From positions 82,463,049-82,527,048 of the forward strand of contig CM053156.1 in the NCBI GenBank assembly GCA_028571685.1: 64,000 bases of DNA, read 5' to 3'. Below the pieces are notes generated by a model. The model had not been told where the DNA came from. It made no database searches and was given only the letters and a program-made list of their open reading frames with translations. Each line of letters opens with the position of its first letter. The stretch's first letter is position 1. Positions 42,741 through 53,448 of the stretch are shown one piece after another. Made by a program: the position numbers and the translations under genes. The stretch is from Heterohyrax brucei (lineage: Eukaryota > Chordata > Mammalia > Hyracoidea > Procaviidae).

Positions 42741-42892
42741 TAGCAGTGGTGTAGTGGTTAAGAGTTACAGGTGCTAACCAAAAAGTCAGCAGTTCAAATA
42801 CATCAGGCACTCCTTGGAAATCCTACATGGCAGTTCTACTCTACCCTATGGGGTTACTACAAGTCAGAATTGACTCAACGGCAATGGTTTTT
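42741..42892 (+). mobile_element. AfroSINE, short form
   Basis: TAGCAGTGGTGTAGTGGTTA head, AAAGTCAGCAGTTCAAATAC, GTTACTACAAGTCAGAATTG tail. Confidence 0.94.
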
Positions 42893-44134
42893 TTCTGGGT
42901 ATGAGTGTGTTTAAAGTTAACGTGTTCTCTCTCAAGAAGTGTATCAATATATCAAATGAGCTAAAAAATTCTGTTTATATTTATATTTCATAGCATTGAG
43001 ATAGAGTTATCCTGGAGAAAGCAAGCTACTCTCTTGTTTGGTGTAGGCTTTTATCTCTGACTTCAAAGGCTTTGCTTTTCAGGTCATGTTTTCAGTATCG
43101 GCCCATTTGCATTCGTCTAAAAATCAAAGCCAACGCGAAAGCTCCCGATTCATTGAATATGTATCACCCAGCCACCTTCTTGGTCTCAGCACCTTCTTGT
43201 TTAGGGATTTTTGTCTTAGAAAGTAGGAGAGCTGTTGCAAACATGGATGATATATAACAGAATGGTTTCAGTCTGAAAACAGAATTTACCACAGAGCTGT
43301 AAGAACGGTGCTATTAGGGCAGGCTGTCAAGAAATGATTAATACTTAGAATGGGCTATCATTTCTTTTAGTCTTCATCCTCAAGAAGGCTATTAATCTGA
43401 AATGGTTACTGTCGCAACAAGTGTCACTTGCTGTGCTTGGCTGCAAGAACTCAGATGTCTTCTTCAGAGGAAGGAACATGACCAATTTAAAGTTTGTGCC
43501 TTAGTGGACTGTGTGTGTGTGTAACATCACACGACTAAACGCGAAGCCATTTCTGGGTAGTTAATGACGTGGCATTTTCTCAGTGCAAGGATGTGGTGAA
43601 TGATTGTTATTTCTATCCCACTGGACCAAGAATTGAAAAATGGTCATGAAAATTAAGCCTGGAGTCATGAACATATTTTCAAATCCTCTGCAATTTAAAA
43701 AAAAGAACAGGTTTTATCTGAGTGTCTACATTTACTTTCATTAATATCCTTGTTAATAAAGACACATTAAAGCCTTAAACCAAATAGCCACGCTGTTCTC
43801 ATTCACTTGTTTTTAATTTCTATATGTTGTTTTGCTCTTTTAGGAGCTGTTAGCCAACGGTCATCGTTGCACTCTTATAGCCATCTTAGATACTTCATCC
43901 CTGTGGTCAGCATTATGGCAAAGAATAAATTGGCAAGCAGAGCAGGAACCAGAAGAAATGTCAAGCTGACAAGGCTTCTAGACCAAATGTGAGATCCATC
44001 AAAGGGAGAAAAAAGCACAAGATGAAATGAGTTTTATTATTGAAAAGAAAGCCAGGAAGAACAGCAAAGCAGTAACAACAACAACAAAATTCAGTTGCAT
44101 GTTTGTTTCTGCTGTTGTGGATTTTTGCTTTTCA
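42893..44134. other. Unassigned sequence
   Basis: 1.2 kb. A 61-codon frame at 43807-43992 ends with a basic stretch (NKLASRAGTRRNVKLTRLL) and follows a TTGCTCTTTTAG acceptor-like sequence near 43841. This is suggestive of an exon but unsupported by any partner exon. GTGTGTGTGTGTG near 43512. Confidence 0.45.
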
Positions 44135-44144
44135 AAAATGCTGT

Positions 44145-44404
44145 GCAAGTGAACATGTGGTGTGTGTACTTTATGGTTTTATACATTTATAGAAGGCTAT
44201 CCTAAAAGTTTCTTTCCAGAGGGGAAAGGAGAGGGCAGAGAGGAGGTGACAGGTGCTCACTGGGAGGATATTAGAAGCAAAGAGTGCAAAGGAGGAGCAT
44301 GCTGTTACAGAGTCAGGAGATCAGATGGAGGTGTGGAGAGATAGGTATGTAAAATTGACTTGGATTGTATACTTTCACTTAATCATAATGAAAAAATTAA
44401 AAAG
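44145..44404 (+). mobile_element. L1 3' end fragment (family C) with target duplication
   Basis: AAAATGCTGT flanks it exactly at 44135-44144 and 44405-44414. ACTTTATGGTTTTATACATT, GCAAAGGAGGAGCATGCTGT, GACTTGGATTGTATACTTTC and an AATGAAAAAATTAAAAAG tail. Only about 260 bases: an extreme 5' truncation. Confidence 0.78.
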
Positions 44405-44414
44405 AAAATGCTGT

Positions 44415-45317
44415 ACATTTATATGGCTTCTTATTGATGCAGAGTGAGTGGTCATGGGATTCCAATCCAGGATACTCACTGAGGAAAATCACATCTCCAT
44501 TATCTCTGTCAACAGAGCAGCGAGAATAATTGGATTCAAAAACTAGCAGAAAATGCATCCACATTTAGTGTCTAATGATATTTGTGGGCTTTGGATTTGG
44601 CCAGATTTATTTTGGTAATACTGTTTTAGGTATTTTATGTGCTTGATAAAATATGAACATAAACACGCTATTCCCCAATATAATCTGGCTAGCTGTGTGA
44701 GGAAATAACAAAAGATAGTCTGCTTAAAACCACCCTCAGAAAAGATACTCAGTATGGCAATACTTTAGGTAAAACTTTTGCCTTCAAATGGTATCAAACC
44801 CTGGACGAGACGGAGAGAGAGCCGGGACTGGAAATGCCTTCTTTCTATAAACAGTGGCGGCACATAAGTTGGTGTCACCCACTCTCCAACCAGACCACAC
44901 AGAATCCTTAGTACAAAGTGTATTTTGTATGAATATTACTTGGAAATCGTAATTCCCAGGTGTTACTCCTTCTCTTTCAGTTACCATTTCATTCTCAAAA
45001 AAGTTGTTGATACAAATTCATAAATACTAATTACCACAAATTGTAGCTCAAACATCAGAAAATCTGACACAATCAATAACCACGAAAGCACACTCAGCTG
45101 TGAAAAGCACACACTTATAGCCAGTGAAGAAGAAGCCACACGCAGACAAAACCATGTGATTCAAAGCGTCATCGTAACTGGGTAATAATGACTCCACTGA
45201 TCTGAAGGCATGAGAAGATTTAAAAGGGAAATTACCAGAGAGTTTTAGTCTTGAAGGTACACTGATCCATGTAGGCTGGGCTTATGAAAAATGTTTTTGT
45301 AGTTATAACTACCAGGG
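44415..45317. other. Unassigned sequence
   Basis: 900 bases, no recognisable repeat or gene. A 67-codon minus frame (44784-44987) lacks homology I can see. Confidence 0.5.
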
Positions 45318-45484
45318 TAAAACCAAACCAAATCCCCTGCCATTGAGTCGATTCAGACATAGTGACCCTATAAGGCAAAGTAGAACTCCTTCACAGAGTT
45401 TCCAAGGAGCATCTGGTGGATTTGAACTGCTGACTTTTTGGTTGGTAGATGTAGCACTTAACCACTGTTGGCACTGGGGTTTCC
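45318..45484 (-). mobile_element. AfroSINE, short form
   Basis: AAACCAAACCAAATCCCCTG, GAGTTTCCAAGGAGCATCTG, GTAGCACTTAACCACTGTTG. Tail slightly shortened (GATTCAGACATAGTGACCC). Confidence 0.95.
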
Positions 45485-45999
45485 AACTACAGGAATAGTT
45501 TCATGAAAAATAAAAAATTTCTGCTGAAATGCTGCAAAAATTTTATTAACAGACAGTCATTTGAGCATCACCCCCTCTGACAGTGTCAGGTGGTGTGGTT
45601 CACACTCCCCACACTCCCCTAGTGATACCACTAGCCATAAACGACTAGAAAATTGGACAAAACATATGAAGCACTTCTTTCTAGGTACTCGGCAGCAGGC
45701 ACTGAAGGACTGAGATCCCTAAGAGAAGACCCAGACTAGGTAAGCCCTGGGATGATCTCGACTCCATGCTGACTACTGTGTTCAAGAAGAGAGGACGCAA
45801 AGGAGCACGGCGGTCATGTTGACTTGAGATGATGGTGGTTGGTGTTCAGGCAAGCTAAGCTTGCTGGAAGATGCAGAGCAGGGTCCCATAAAAGAGGAAG
45901 CCAGAGAGAAAAAGAACTCCAGATATCTACACAGAAGTCTCCTTAGTCATGACTGTATTCTAAGTCGTGCAAGGGTAGAGTGAAACCACAAGGCCAAGC
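45485..45999. other. Unassigned, possibly old L1
   Basis: Leads without break into the L1-like end at 46000 and may belong to it (ACTAGAAAATTGGACAAAAC, AGGCACTGAAGGACTGAGAT), but the match is too weak to assert. Confidence 0.35.
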
Positions 46000-46185
46000 A
46001 AGTTCAAGACCCGGCAGAAGGAATCCATGGTGGTAGAAATGAGAATAGTAATGAGGGTATGGGCAGGGACTGGCTGGCAAGGGGGTGAGGGAATGGCTAT
46101 GCAGGTGTGTGTGTTGAAATCGTCTGACTGTGTTTTGGATGTGTTCATTTTGCTCATGTAGATTATACCTCTGTAAAGAAGTAAG
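46000..46185 (+). mobile_element. Old L1 3' end
   Basis: GGTATGGGCAGGGACTGGCT, CTATGCAGGTGTGTGTG, and ATGTAGATTATACCTCTGTAAAG-type end (TGTAGATTATACCTCTG) match the terminal part of L1M 3' regions. Confidence 0.5.
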
Positions 46186-46463
46186 TACCCAGTTTTCTGC
46201 TCAGGGTAAACCAGGATCGCACAGATGGCCCATCTCCCGTGTGATTGCTTCCCTTTAAGATGCTACAGTCATCAATTCTCCAAGCTACAAGTCATTTCTT
46301 TTACTGTTGTTTTATGTTTCTATTATGTCAGCCTCTTCGAGTCATAAAGGACAGAAGAGCCAGGCTCAAGTCAAAGTGCATTTGCTGGTTCCTGTTACAG
46401 TAAGCACAGAGTAGATGGGCTTCAGGTCCAGGATTAGCCACAGTGAAGACTTCTGTGATGTTT

Positions 46464-46544
46464 TACAGCCTTGGAAACTCTATGGGGCAGCCTTACTCTG
46501 TCCCATAGGGTCCCTATGAGTCAAATCAGCTTGACAGAAATGCA
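46464..46544 (+). mobile_element. AfroSINE 3' half
   Basis: ACAGCCTTGGAAACTCTATG of the long form, CTCTGTCCCATAGGGTCCCT, then CTATGAGTCAAATCAGCTTG. Head missing. Confidence 0.85.
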
Positions 46545-46611
46545 TTTTTTAACACATTATCTTTCAATCTATTGACTTTTTTCCCTCTGTCTTTGTTGGG
46601 CTTCAATCACT

Positions 46612-47020
46612 ATTTTTCTTTATTTTTATTATTATGATTGAATGAAAATGTACATTCCCACATAAATCTGCATGCCCAGTTATATGCAGCTCTCACTGCT
46701 CTCCCTACCTGGTGACAGCACACTCTTCCTCTCCTCTCCGTACATGTCCTATCCTCCCAACAATCTCCTGTCCCCTCCTCTCCACCCACTCCCCCTCCTC
46801 CAGTAAGAGGTCAGCAGGATGGCACCCTTTAGATGCACAGAACCACAAAGTGCACACAAGATATGGTCACTCTGTGTTGCTAGGTCCAATCCATTCCTGT
46901 CTGAGAGTTGACCTCCATTATGATTTATGGATGGGGCAGCATCAGGGCCAGGGGCCATGCTCCCAGGGGAACTCTGAGGCCCCTGGACCATCAATTGCAG
47001 TCTTTTAGTGGAGATCTCCT
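46612..47020 (-). mobile_element. L1 3' end fragment (family A)
   Basis: TTATTTTTATTATTATGATT (tail side), CCTGGTGACAGCACACTCTT, CTCCTGTCCCCTCCTCTCCA, GCATCAGGGCCAGGGGCCAT. Nearly the same as 13273-13640 and the reverse of 1770-2170. Frames on both strands here (98 and 81 codons) recur in the other family A copies and are properties of the repeat. Confidence 0.72.
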
Positions 47021-47609
47021 GAGCCCTTTTTGACGTAATTCAGCACTTTTTTATAACTTTCTTGGTCCGTAATACAATACAATGTTTCTGACTCCTCTGG
47101 TGCTTGCCATTTCTCCAAAGAGCTCGGATTCTTCTTAGAGGACAATGGCATTTGTTGCCCACAATCTGATACCAGGGCTACTTAGTAAGACTGGGCTGAG
47201 TTTGGTTTCTCAGCCTTCTCTGGAAACAAAAATAGAAAATACATTTGTTTCCTAAGAAAAAATGCATCGTGAGTCTATACATTATTTCTAAGTCAAATTT
47301 ATGATTACAGCATTTTCACCTTCCTTGATTTCCATTTGAATCTCGTTTATACTGAAAACTCTTGGTCCCCAGTGGGATTCATATAATTATCTGTTTGCTT
47401 GTATCTTTGCTTCATGTGTGAGTTTAAATTATAACATATGTATAAATTGTAACAGCAGCATATACACACACACACACACATATAAGTGCTTAATCATACA
47501 TAAGAAATAATGTTACCACTGTTGCACTCTATGTATTACATAATCAATTGTGTGTCTGCCTGTGTGTGTATATGTGTGTGACAGAACAATAGTAACACTA
47601 GTATTAGTG
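47021..47609. other. Unassigned with CA and TG microsatellites
   Basis: ACACACACACACACACA at about 47463-47480 and GTGTGTGTATATGTGTGTG at about 47561-47580. No other structure seen. Confidence 0.6.
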
Positions 47610-47781
47610 AGGAAACCCTGGTGTTGAAGTGGTTAAGTGCTACATCTAGTAACTGAAAGGCTGGCAGTTTGAATCTGCCGGGCGCTCCTTGGAAACTCTA
47701 TGGAGCAGTTCTACTCTGTCCTATAGGGTCGCTATGAGTTGGAATCAACTCAATAGCACTGAGTTTGGTTTTGGTTTGGTT
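47610..47781 (+). mobile_element. AfroSINE, near-consensus short form
   Basis: Among the best kept in the window: GGAAACCCTGGTGTTGAAGT, GGCTGGCAGTTTGAATCTGC, GGGCGCTCCTTGGAAACTCT, TAGGGTCGCTATGAGTTGGA and a GTTTGGTTTTGGTTTGGTTC end. The A box (GTGGTTAAGTGC) is exact. Confidence 0.97.
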
Positions 47782-48049
47782 CAGCATTACTGAAACAGTT
47801 TTGTTCCTATAACGTAATCCATTATGGATATGCCATAGCATCAATGTGTTTTACAGTCACTTAAAAGAATCAATCAATATCCATTAGGCTGATTGGTTTT
47901 ACATTGATTTCTTTTTAGGGATTGCTCTATTTTGGTAACCATTTCAGTTTTATTTTATAACTGTGTGAAACTTAAAATCTGTAAACCAGAATAGTCACAG
48001 AAGCTAGCTTCTGTCTCCACTCCTCCATATCCCCTCTCCTCTCATGGCG

Positions 48050-48190
48050 AGGAAGCCCCAGTGGCTCATTGGTTAAGTGCTACGTCTCCAAACCAAAAGG
48101 TCAGCAGTTCAAGTCCTCCAGGCGCTCCTTGCAAACTCTATAGAGTCACTGTGAGTTAGAATCAACTTGACAGCAGTGGGTTTGGTTTTG
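48050..48190 (+). mobile_element. AfroSINE, body deletion
   Basis: AGGAAGCCCCAGTGGCTCAT head, AAAGGTCAGCAGTTCAAGTC, GGCGCTCCTTGCAAACTCTA, then a jump to AGAGTCACTGTGAGTTAGAA with about 30 bases of the body absent. Confidence 0.93.
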
Positions 48191-48191
48191 G

Positions 48192-48246
48192 ATTTACAGG
48201 GTTACTATGAGCTGGAATTGACTTGATGGCGCGTGGTTTTGGTTCT
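48192..48246 (+). mobile_element. AfroSINE tail fragment
   Basis: AGGGTTACTATGAGCTGGAA and GGTTTTGGTTC directly follow the previous copy: only the 3' quarter, a second truncated insertion or a local duplication of the tail. Confidence 0.82.
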
Positions 48247-48249
48247 TAT

Positions 48250-48918
48250 AGCTAACCTTTTATTATTGTTGTTGAGAATATACACAGCAAAACATACTGT
48301 GGTTCAACTGTTAACACACGTATAATCTAGTGACACTGAGTACAGTCTTACAGTTGTGTAACCACTCTCACTCTCCTTTCTGAGTTCTCCCTCCCATATT
48401 AACACAAACTCACTGCTCTTTAAGCTTTGTATTTAATCTTTTGAGTTGCTGGATTAATTCAATCCCTTTTGGATAGTCCTTAAAATAACATAGTGCTCGA
48501 GGTAACCGTTTTTTACTAGTTAAGTTAAATTTTGAAAGTTAAGTTTGGTTTTAGGAAGATTTCTGAGGTTTAAGGTTTAAGGGTTTTCTCAGGGCTATAG
48601 TTTTAGACATGAATCTAGCTTTCACAGCTCCAGAAAATCTGGAGCCCAAGAGAAATTAAAACTCTGTTCTGTGTGTTCCTCTTTTTGATTGGGATTCTTC
48701 TACAGAATCTTTGAATCAAAATGTTAATCATGATAGCTGGGCACCATCCAATTCTTCCAGTCTCATGGTGATTGAGGCAACTGTTCGTGGAAGCAAGGAC
48801 CTGCACATTCCGTTTCCTCCTCGTATTCCTGACTCCTCTTTTTCCACTGTTGCTCCAGGCAGATACAGACCAACTGTTGTGTCTTGGATGGCCACCTGCA
48901 AGCTTTTAAGACCCTAGG
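48250..48918 (-). mobile_element. L1 3' end fragment (family D)
   Basis: TATTATTGTTGTTGAGAATA, CACACGTATAATCTAGTGAC, AGCTCCAGAAAATCTGGAGC (which also forms a hairpin), GGCACCATCCAATTCTTCCA, TGGATGGCCACCTGCAAGCT. The GGCACCATCCAATTCTTCCA phrase is the reverse of the block shared by all four L1 families here. Confidence 0.68.
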
Positions 48919-49075
48919 AACTATGAAACAAACCAAGAGGTAGAAGAGAAGCATGAAACGTGTTGTTAGACCAGTTAACTGGGATGTCACATGAAACCAT
49001 GCCCTTAAAACTTCAAATCATGGAATCAAGTTCTATGAAGTATATTAGCAGCCTCAGCAGGTAGTCTTATTTTTT

Positions 49076-49500
49076 GCTTTTTTGGCTTCTCTTGTTTTTG
49101 TTTATTTATAAAACAAGCGCATGTGTATATACACCTCTATAAATTGCCCATTTCTTAGATAAATTATATGTACTGTCTATATACCCTGTTTCACATCTCC
49201 TTCTTTTTTCTTTTTCTTTTCTTTTTTTTTTTTTTTAAGCAACATAGTCTGGAAATCACTCCATGGCAGGATGCTGAGATATTTCTTATTCCCTTTAACA
49301 GTTGTGTAGTGCTACATTGTGTGGCTATGCCAGTGTTTATTAAACCAGTCCCCTACAGACAGGCATTTAGATTATTTTGCATCTTGTACTGCTTCAGACA
49401 AGGCTACAGTTAACAGCTTTGTGCACAGGTCTTTTTGGGGCTGTTGTTATTATAGTCTCAGAATTGATTTCTGGAAGACTGTATGCTAAATCAAAGAGGA
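49076..49500 (-). mobile_element. Old L1 (L1M) 3' region
   Basis: GTTTATTAAACCAGTCCCCT, AGGCATTTAGATTATTTTGC, GGCTACAGTTAACAGCTTTG, AGAATTGATTTCTGGAAGAC is the antisense L1M 3' order. A T-rich run at 49201-49240 lies inside. Confidence 0.65.
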
Positions 49501-49522
49501 GTCAACACGTAATTGTGTGCCT

Positions 49523-49753
49523 ATTGCTGTTAGGTGTTACTGAGATGGTTCTGCCTCATGGTGAGCCCTTGCAAGACAGAATGAAACACTGCCCGGCTCC
49601 GTGCCATACTCGCAGTCTCTGCTGTGTTTTGCCCACTGTTCCTGCTCCTGTGTCAGTCCATCTCATTGCTGAGCAAACATGCTGAGCCAATAATCCAAGA
49701 AGCTGAACTGTCTGAAGAAAATGCGGCATCAGGATGGGGGGAAGACTTCATGG
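49523..49753. mobile_element. RTE insertion with inverted 5' part
   Basis: 49523-49668 is RTE 3' end on the minus strand (ATTGCTGTTAGGTGTTACTG, GAATGAAACACTGCCCGGCT, TGTCAGTCCATCTCATTG). From about 49677 the sequence is RTE reverse transcriptase on the plus strand (CATGCTGAGCCAATAATCCA, GAAAATGCGGCATCAGGATG). Read on the minus strand this is an inverted 5' piece followed by a sense 3' piece, the layout left by twin priming. Confidence 0.78.
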
Positions 49754-50207
49754 CACTCTCCGGGGCTAGGTTTTGTTTTCCTTGCGGCAGTGTCCGAGCG
49801 CGCTTCCTTCAGCATGGCTGCACCAACAGATTATTTTTGCCAACCTAGGAGGCGAACAGCAGCGTCTGCTTTGCAGCAAAAAGTCAAATTGCCAGAGTAG
49901 ACGCAAGCAAATGGTGGCAGTCACCTAATGTCACACTGTATTATGATTCACCTAATAAAATCAAGTCACAGCCAAAGATCCAATGCTCTTCTCCGGAGGG
50001 GTCAAAACCCATCAGATACAGTCCCTCCCCCGACCCAAAAAATTCCTCTCTGGCATTGGAATGTATTTCAGTGTCAGACTGAGAGGAATGCTAACCACAT
50101 GTGTGGCACAAGACAGCCTGGAGGAAGCCATCTAAGTCTGGGGCATCTTAGTTCTTACACTCTACAGCTGAGGACTAGAGTTCTTAGGGACTTAGCTCTT
50201 ACACTGT
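49754..50207. other. Unassigned, locally GC-rich
   Basis: CCTTGCGGCAGTGTCCGAGC with CGCGCTTCCTTCAGCATGGC (49784-49819) is an isolated CpG-richer patch followed by ATG, but no frame beyond about 15 codons follows. No repeat recognised. Confidence 0.45.
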
Positions 50208-50400
50208 ACCTGAGTGGTGCAGGTGGTTAATGTGGTTGGCTACTCACCAGAAGTTTGGAGATTCACGTCCACCCAGGGATGCCTTGGAAGAAAAGCTTGG
50301 CAAACTATTTCTAAAAAATCCGCTGCTGAAAACCCTGTGGGGCACAGTCCCGGTCTGACATACGAGGTTGTCGTGAGATGGAGTCAACTCAGCGACTACT
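50208..50400 (+). mobile_element. AfroSINE, long form
   Basis: CTGAGTGGTGCAGGTGGTTA head, AGAAGTTTGGAGATTCACGT, extra block AAAAGCTTGGCAAACTATTT, tail GGTTGTCGTGAGATGGAGTC. The extra block resembles RTE leader sequence. Confidence 0.9.
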
Positions 50401-50543
50401 GTATAGTTATGTGAGGGTTCGTGACACTCAGCTGCTCTTCACCAGCTAGCCCGTCTCCATGTCTTCATCAGCTCCAGGTTTGTTTATGCTAAGCACTCCA
50501 GACAAAGTATGGGTGTCCTGGTAAAGCCGTTAGAATGTTTAAA

Positions 50544-50696
50544 CCCATTGCTATTGAGTTGATTCCGACTCACAGCAACCCTACAGGACAGAGCAGAACT
50601 ATGCCATAGGGTTTCCAAGGACTGCTCGGTGGGTTTAGACTGCTGACCTTTCGGTTAGCAGCCCTAGCACTTAGCAATCATGCCACCAGGGTTTCC
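50544..50696 (-). mobile_element. AfroSINE, short form, with target duplication
   Basis: AGAATGTTTAAA (50532-50543) and AGAATGTGTAAA (50697-50708) match at 11 of 12. Tail TGAGTTGATTCCGACTCACA, head ATGCCACCAGGGTTTCC. Confidence 0.95.
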
Positions 50697-50821
50697 AGAA
50701 TGTGTAAAGTGAGGTGTGTATGGAGCAAATGCCAAAGAGAGACCAAGAATCACTGGTCCACTGTTGATACTTTTCTTCCCATTATCTTGGGGACTTTAAA
50801 GAGCTTCTTTCTCAAAAGTCA

Positions 50822-52240
50822 GAGTTGAGTATCTTTTCTTTTTTAAAGTCTATTTGCTTTTCCTCCTGAGTGTCAAGATCCATTGTTTGTTTTTCTAATT
50901 GGGTTGTAGATCTATTATTTCTTTTTAAGTTCTTTGTGTAATTGGATACTAATCTTTGGTATGAGTTGCAAATAATTTGTTACTGTTTTGTAATTTATGT
51001 TTTTCTCTGCTTTATGGGGCAAAAGTTCATGTTTAAGTAATCACATTCCTCAGTCTTTTAGTGAATCTGGATTCTGCATCACACTTAAGAAAGCCTCTGC
51101 ATAGTCAGTTACAGAAATCCATCAAGGCTTTCTTCTAATGTCTGCTTTGTTTCATTTTTTTTACATTTAGGTTTTTGAACATTTGAAAATCATCCTAATA
51201 TATAGTGTGAAGATTATATGAATTTTCTTTTTTTACCATAACAATCCAGTTATTCAAACATCACTTATTAAAATGCCCATTTTTATCCAACTGAGTTACA
51301 ATTCTGAAACGATTGCACACTACAATTGCAATAGAGGCTTGTGCGTTGCTTTGATGTTGAACAAATCTCAGTGCGGCTTCCAAACTATGACAGACTAGGA
51401 AGAAAGTTCTGGTGATCTGTTTCCTAAAAATCAGTCAATGAAATCTCTAGATGACAGCAGTCTGGTCCTGCTGTGCATGGGGACATCATAGTCAGAGGGC
51501 TGACTCAAAGGCAGTTAACAACTACAGTTGGCCCAGAGAGTCTGTTTCTTCCAGGGTTCCCTATTCTCATCCATTGTTCTGTGTGTTCATTCATGCACCG
51601 ATATTGCACCACTTTAACTCTAAAAGCTGTATTTGTGTGTTAAAAGCTGGTAGGGCTAGCTGCCCTTCACCTCGCCATTGTTCTTTTTTAGAAATTTCCT
51701 GAAGATTTTTGCTTTCTTGTTCTGTCAAATGAACTATATAATCAGCTTGTCTGTGGGAGTGGGGGACAGGCTTTTGTATTTTTATTGAGGAGACTTTGAA
51801 CTTAAAAATTAAGCAACCGAGAACTGGTATTGTTACGATACAGTGTTTTCCTATGGTGCTGTGTTTTCCCTGCTGGTCAGGTCCCTTTTTGTCTCTCAGA
51901 AGGATTTTACAGCTTTCTTCATAGATTTTGAACATTCCTTGTTAAGTTTATGTCTAAGTATTTCATTCATTCATTTTTAATTTCCTTTTCTTCCACTACA
52001 TCTTCTATGGTTCATCATTACATATATGTATATATAAACTGTTAGTTTTACACCTGCTACTTCGCTTGATTATTTTATTGTTTGGAGTAATTTTCCACTG
52101 ATTTGTTCAGGTTTTCCAGATACATAATTATGTCATCTGCACATGGGGATAGTTTTACCTCTTCTCCTCTAATACTTAATGCCTCTAGTTATTTTTTCTT
52201 ATTATTTCACAGTTCCTTAAACTGCAAATGAAGACAGTAA
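50822..52240 (-). mobile_element. Old L1 ORF2 remnant, antisense
   Basis: Plus strand shows TTGGATACTAATCTTTGGTA, GGGGCAAAAGTTCATGTTTA, AACAATCCAGTTATTCAAAC, AAGTTTATGTCTAAGTATTT, TTGTTTGGAGTAATTTTCCA and AATTATGTCATCTGCACATG: the antisense ORF2 order from the C-terminus back toward the polymerase core. Interrupted at 51372-51528. No surviving frame. Confidence 0.82.
51372..51528 (+). mobile_element. Short RTE/SINE-like element
   Basis: CGGCTTCCAAACTATGACAG and ACTAGGAAGAAAGTTCTGGT match RTE leader; from about 51450 it passes to a tail with GGGGACATCATAGTCAGAGG and CTCAAAGGCAGTTAACAACT, an RTE-type terminus. No tRNA-like head. Nested in the L1. Confidence 0.62.
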
Positions 52241-52664
52241 TTTTATGGATCTCATAATTGTTTTGTATATATGAAATGAATTAAAATATGAAAAACACTT
52301 CAAGCAGTGCATGGTCTGTAATAAGCCTTCAATCTCTATTATTGTTATTCACAACCAGTTACTCAATTAAAAATCTATATACACATACATATTTGTGTAT
52401 GTGTGTGTGTATGTATATATATATGTCTATGTGTTCTATAAAACACTCTATAGTAATGTCTAGAATCTTTCATATCTCTAATTTATAATTGTGGTGGTTA
52501 AAATAACTTTCTGAAGAGGTTGTTGTTTGTGCAACTGTGGTCTTTTATGTGCCAGCTTCACGATTTTGCCAGATTCATATAGCATAATCTTTCTATTCTT
52601 ATTTGTACGGTATTTTCTTTAAATGGTAAGAAAAAATTTCTCTTTTTCTCTTTAGTTAAATATA
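52241..52664. other. Unassigned with TATG microsatellite
   Basis: GTATGTGTGTGTGTATGTAT at about 52396-52415 followed by ATATATATATG. Otherwise AT-rich without a recognised feature. Confidence 0.55.
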
Positions 52665-52675
52665 CAGTCATAAAT

Positions 52676-53298
52676 ACACACACAGTCAGTTTTCATGATT
52701 TGCAGTAGATATGTTCTACGAAGCAGCCACAAATGCTAAATTAACAAATAAGTACTGGTTCACTGCTCTTAGGAGAAACATGGGGTTGGGTGGTGAAAGC
52801 CTCTGGTCACAACATATTTGTCAACTGATCAGTACATGATCTTATTTTAGAGGCATCTCATTTAACACGCCTTGTTGATCCATTACACTGAATTCACAGC
52901 CAACAGCACTGTAACTCCTGCCTGAACAAAGCTTGTCTAACACGTGTGTTTTCTCTGTAAGGCTCGTCATAGCCTTCTTGCACTTGGAAAGTCTAGACAG
53001 CACTTCAGCATGAAACTCAGGGACCACTTTAAATGTTGAATTTGTTAGCAAAAAGCACAAAAGTGCAGAATTCTTGGCACTAAATAGACCATGAACAAGA
53101 CACTTGTCTGTAGTCTGAGAGCTGGAACAAGAAGGCAGTGTTCAACCTCAGCTGCCAATGCACACATTGGGGGACTCAGATTTTTTGCTGCTATGTGCAT
53201 GTCTGCAAATAACCTCAAAAGCACAGCAAGTACTAATGTTGGGGTTACCAGCAGATTTTAGGAAGTAGGCAAATTTACAAATACAGAATTTGCCATTA
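52676..53298. mobile_element. Ancient DNA transposon remnant
   Basis: TTTTCATGATTTGCAGTAGA near the left and ACAAATACAGAATTTGCCAT at the right are partly complementary ends. The interior (GCCTCTGGTCACAACATATT, GAATTCACAGCCAACAGCAC, AAGGCTCGTCATAGCCTTCT) fits a non-autonomous Tigger-like or hAT-like element I remember from mammals. Family unsure. The 72-codon minus frame inside has no transposase motif. Confidence 0.45.
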
Positions 53299-53389
53299 GG
53301 CAGGATTTACTGGGTACAGACAGTAAGTAAAACAGTAAATGTGCATGCCTGTGGATGTAATCAAACTTACATTCATATTTATTTGTGTG

Positions 53390-53421
53390 TATACACAGAC
53401 ACACAGACACACACACACACA
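53390..53421. repeat. CA microsatellite
   Basis: ATACACAGACACACAGACAC then ACACACACACAC; imperfect dinucleotide array with interspersed GACAC units. Confidence 0.9.
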
Positions 53422-53448
53422 AACGTACATGTGTCAATCACTGGCTTA

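Noticed and set aside
46712-47008. 98-codon frame recurring in similar form near 13309-13512
   Set aside because: Recurrence is explained by both loci being family A L1 3' ends read antisense.
47610-47781. Possible true tRNA gene from the A and B boxes
   Set aside because: The boxes belong to the SINE head; no cloverleaf with acceptor stem and anticodon arm can be drawn, and the same head recurs dozens of times.
49784-49819. CpG-rich patch considered as a promoter or CpG island
   Set aside because: Only about 35 bases with a handful of CpGs; far below island size and no gene follows.
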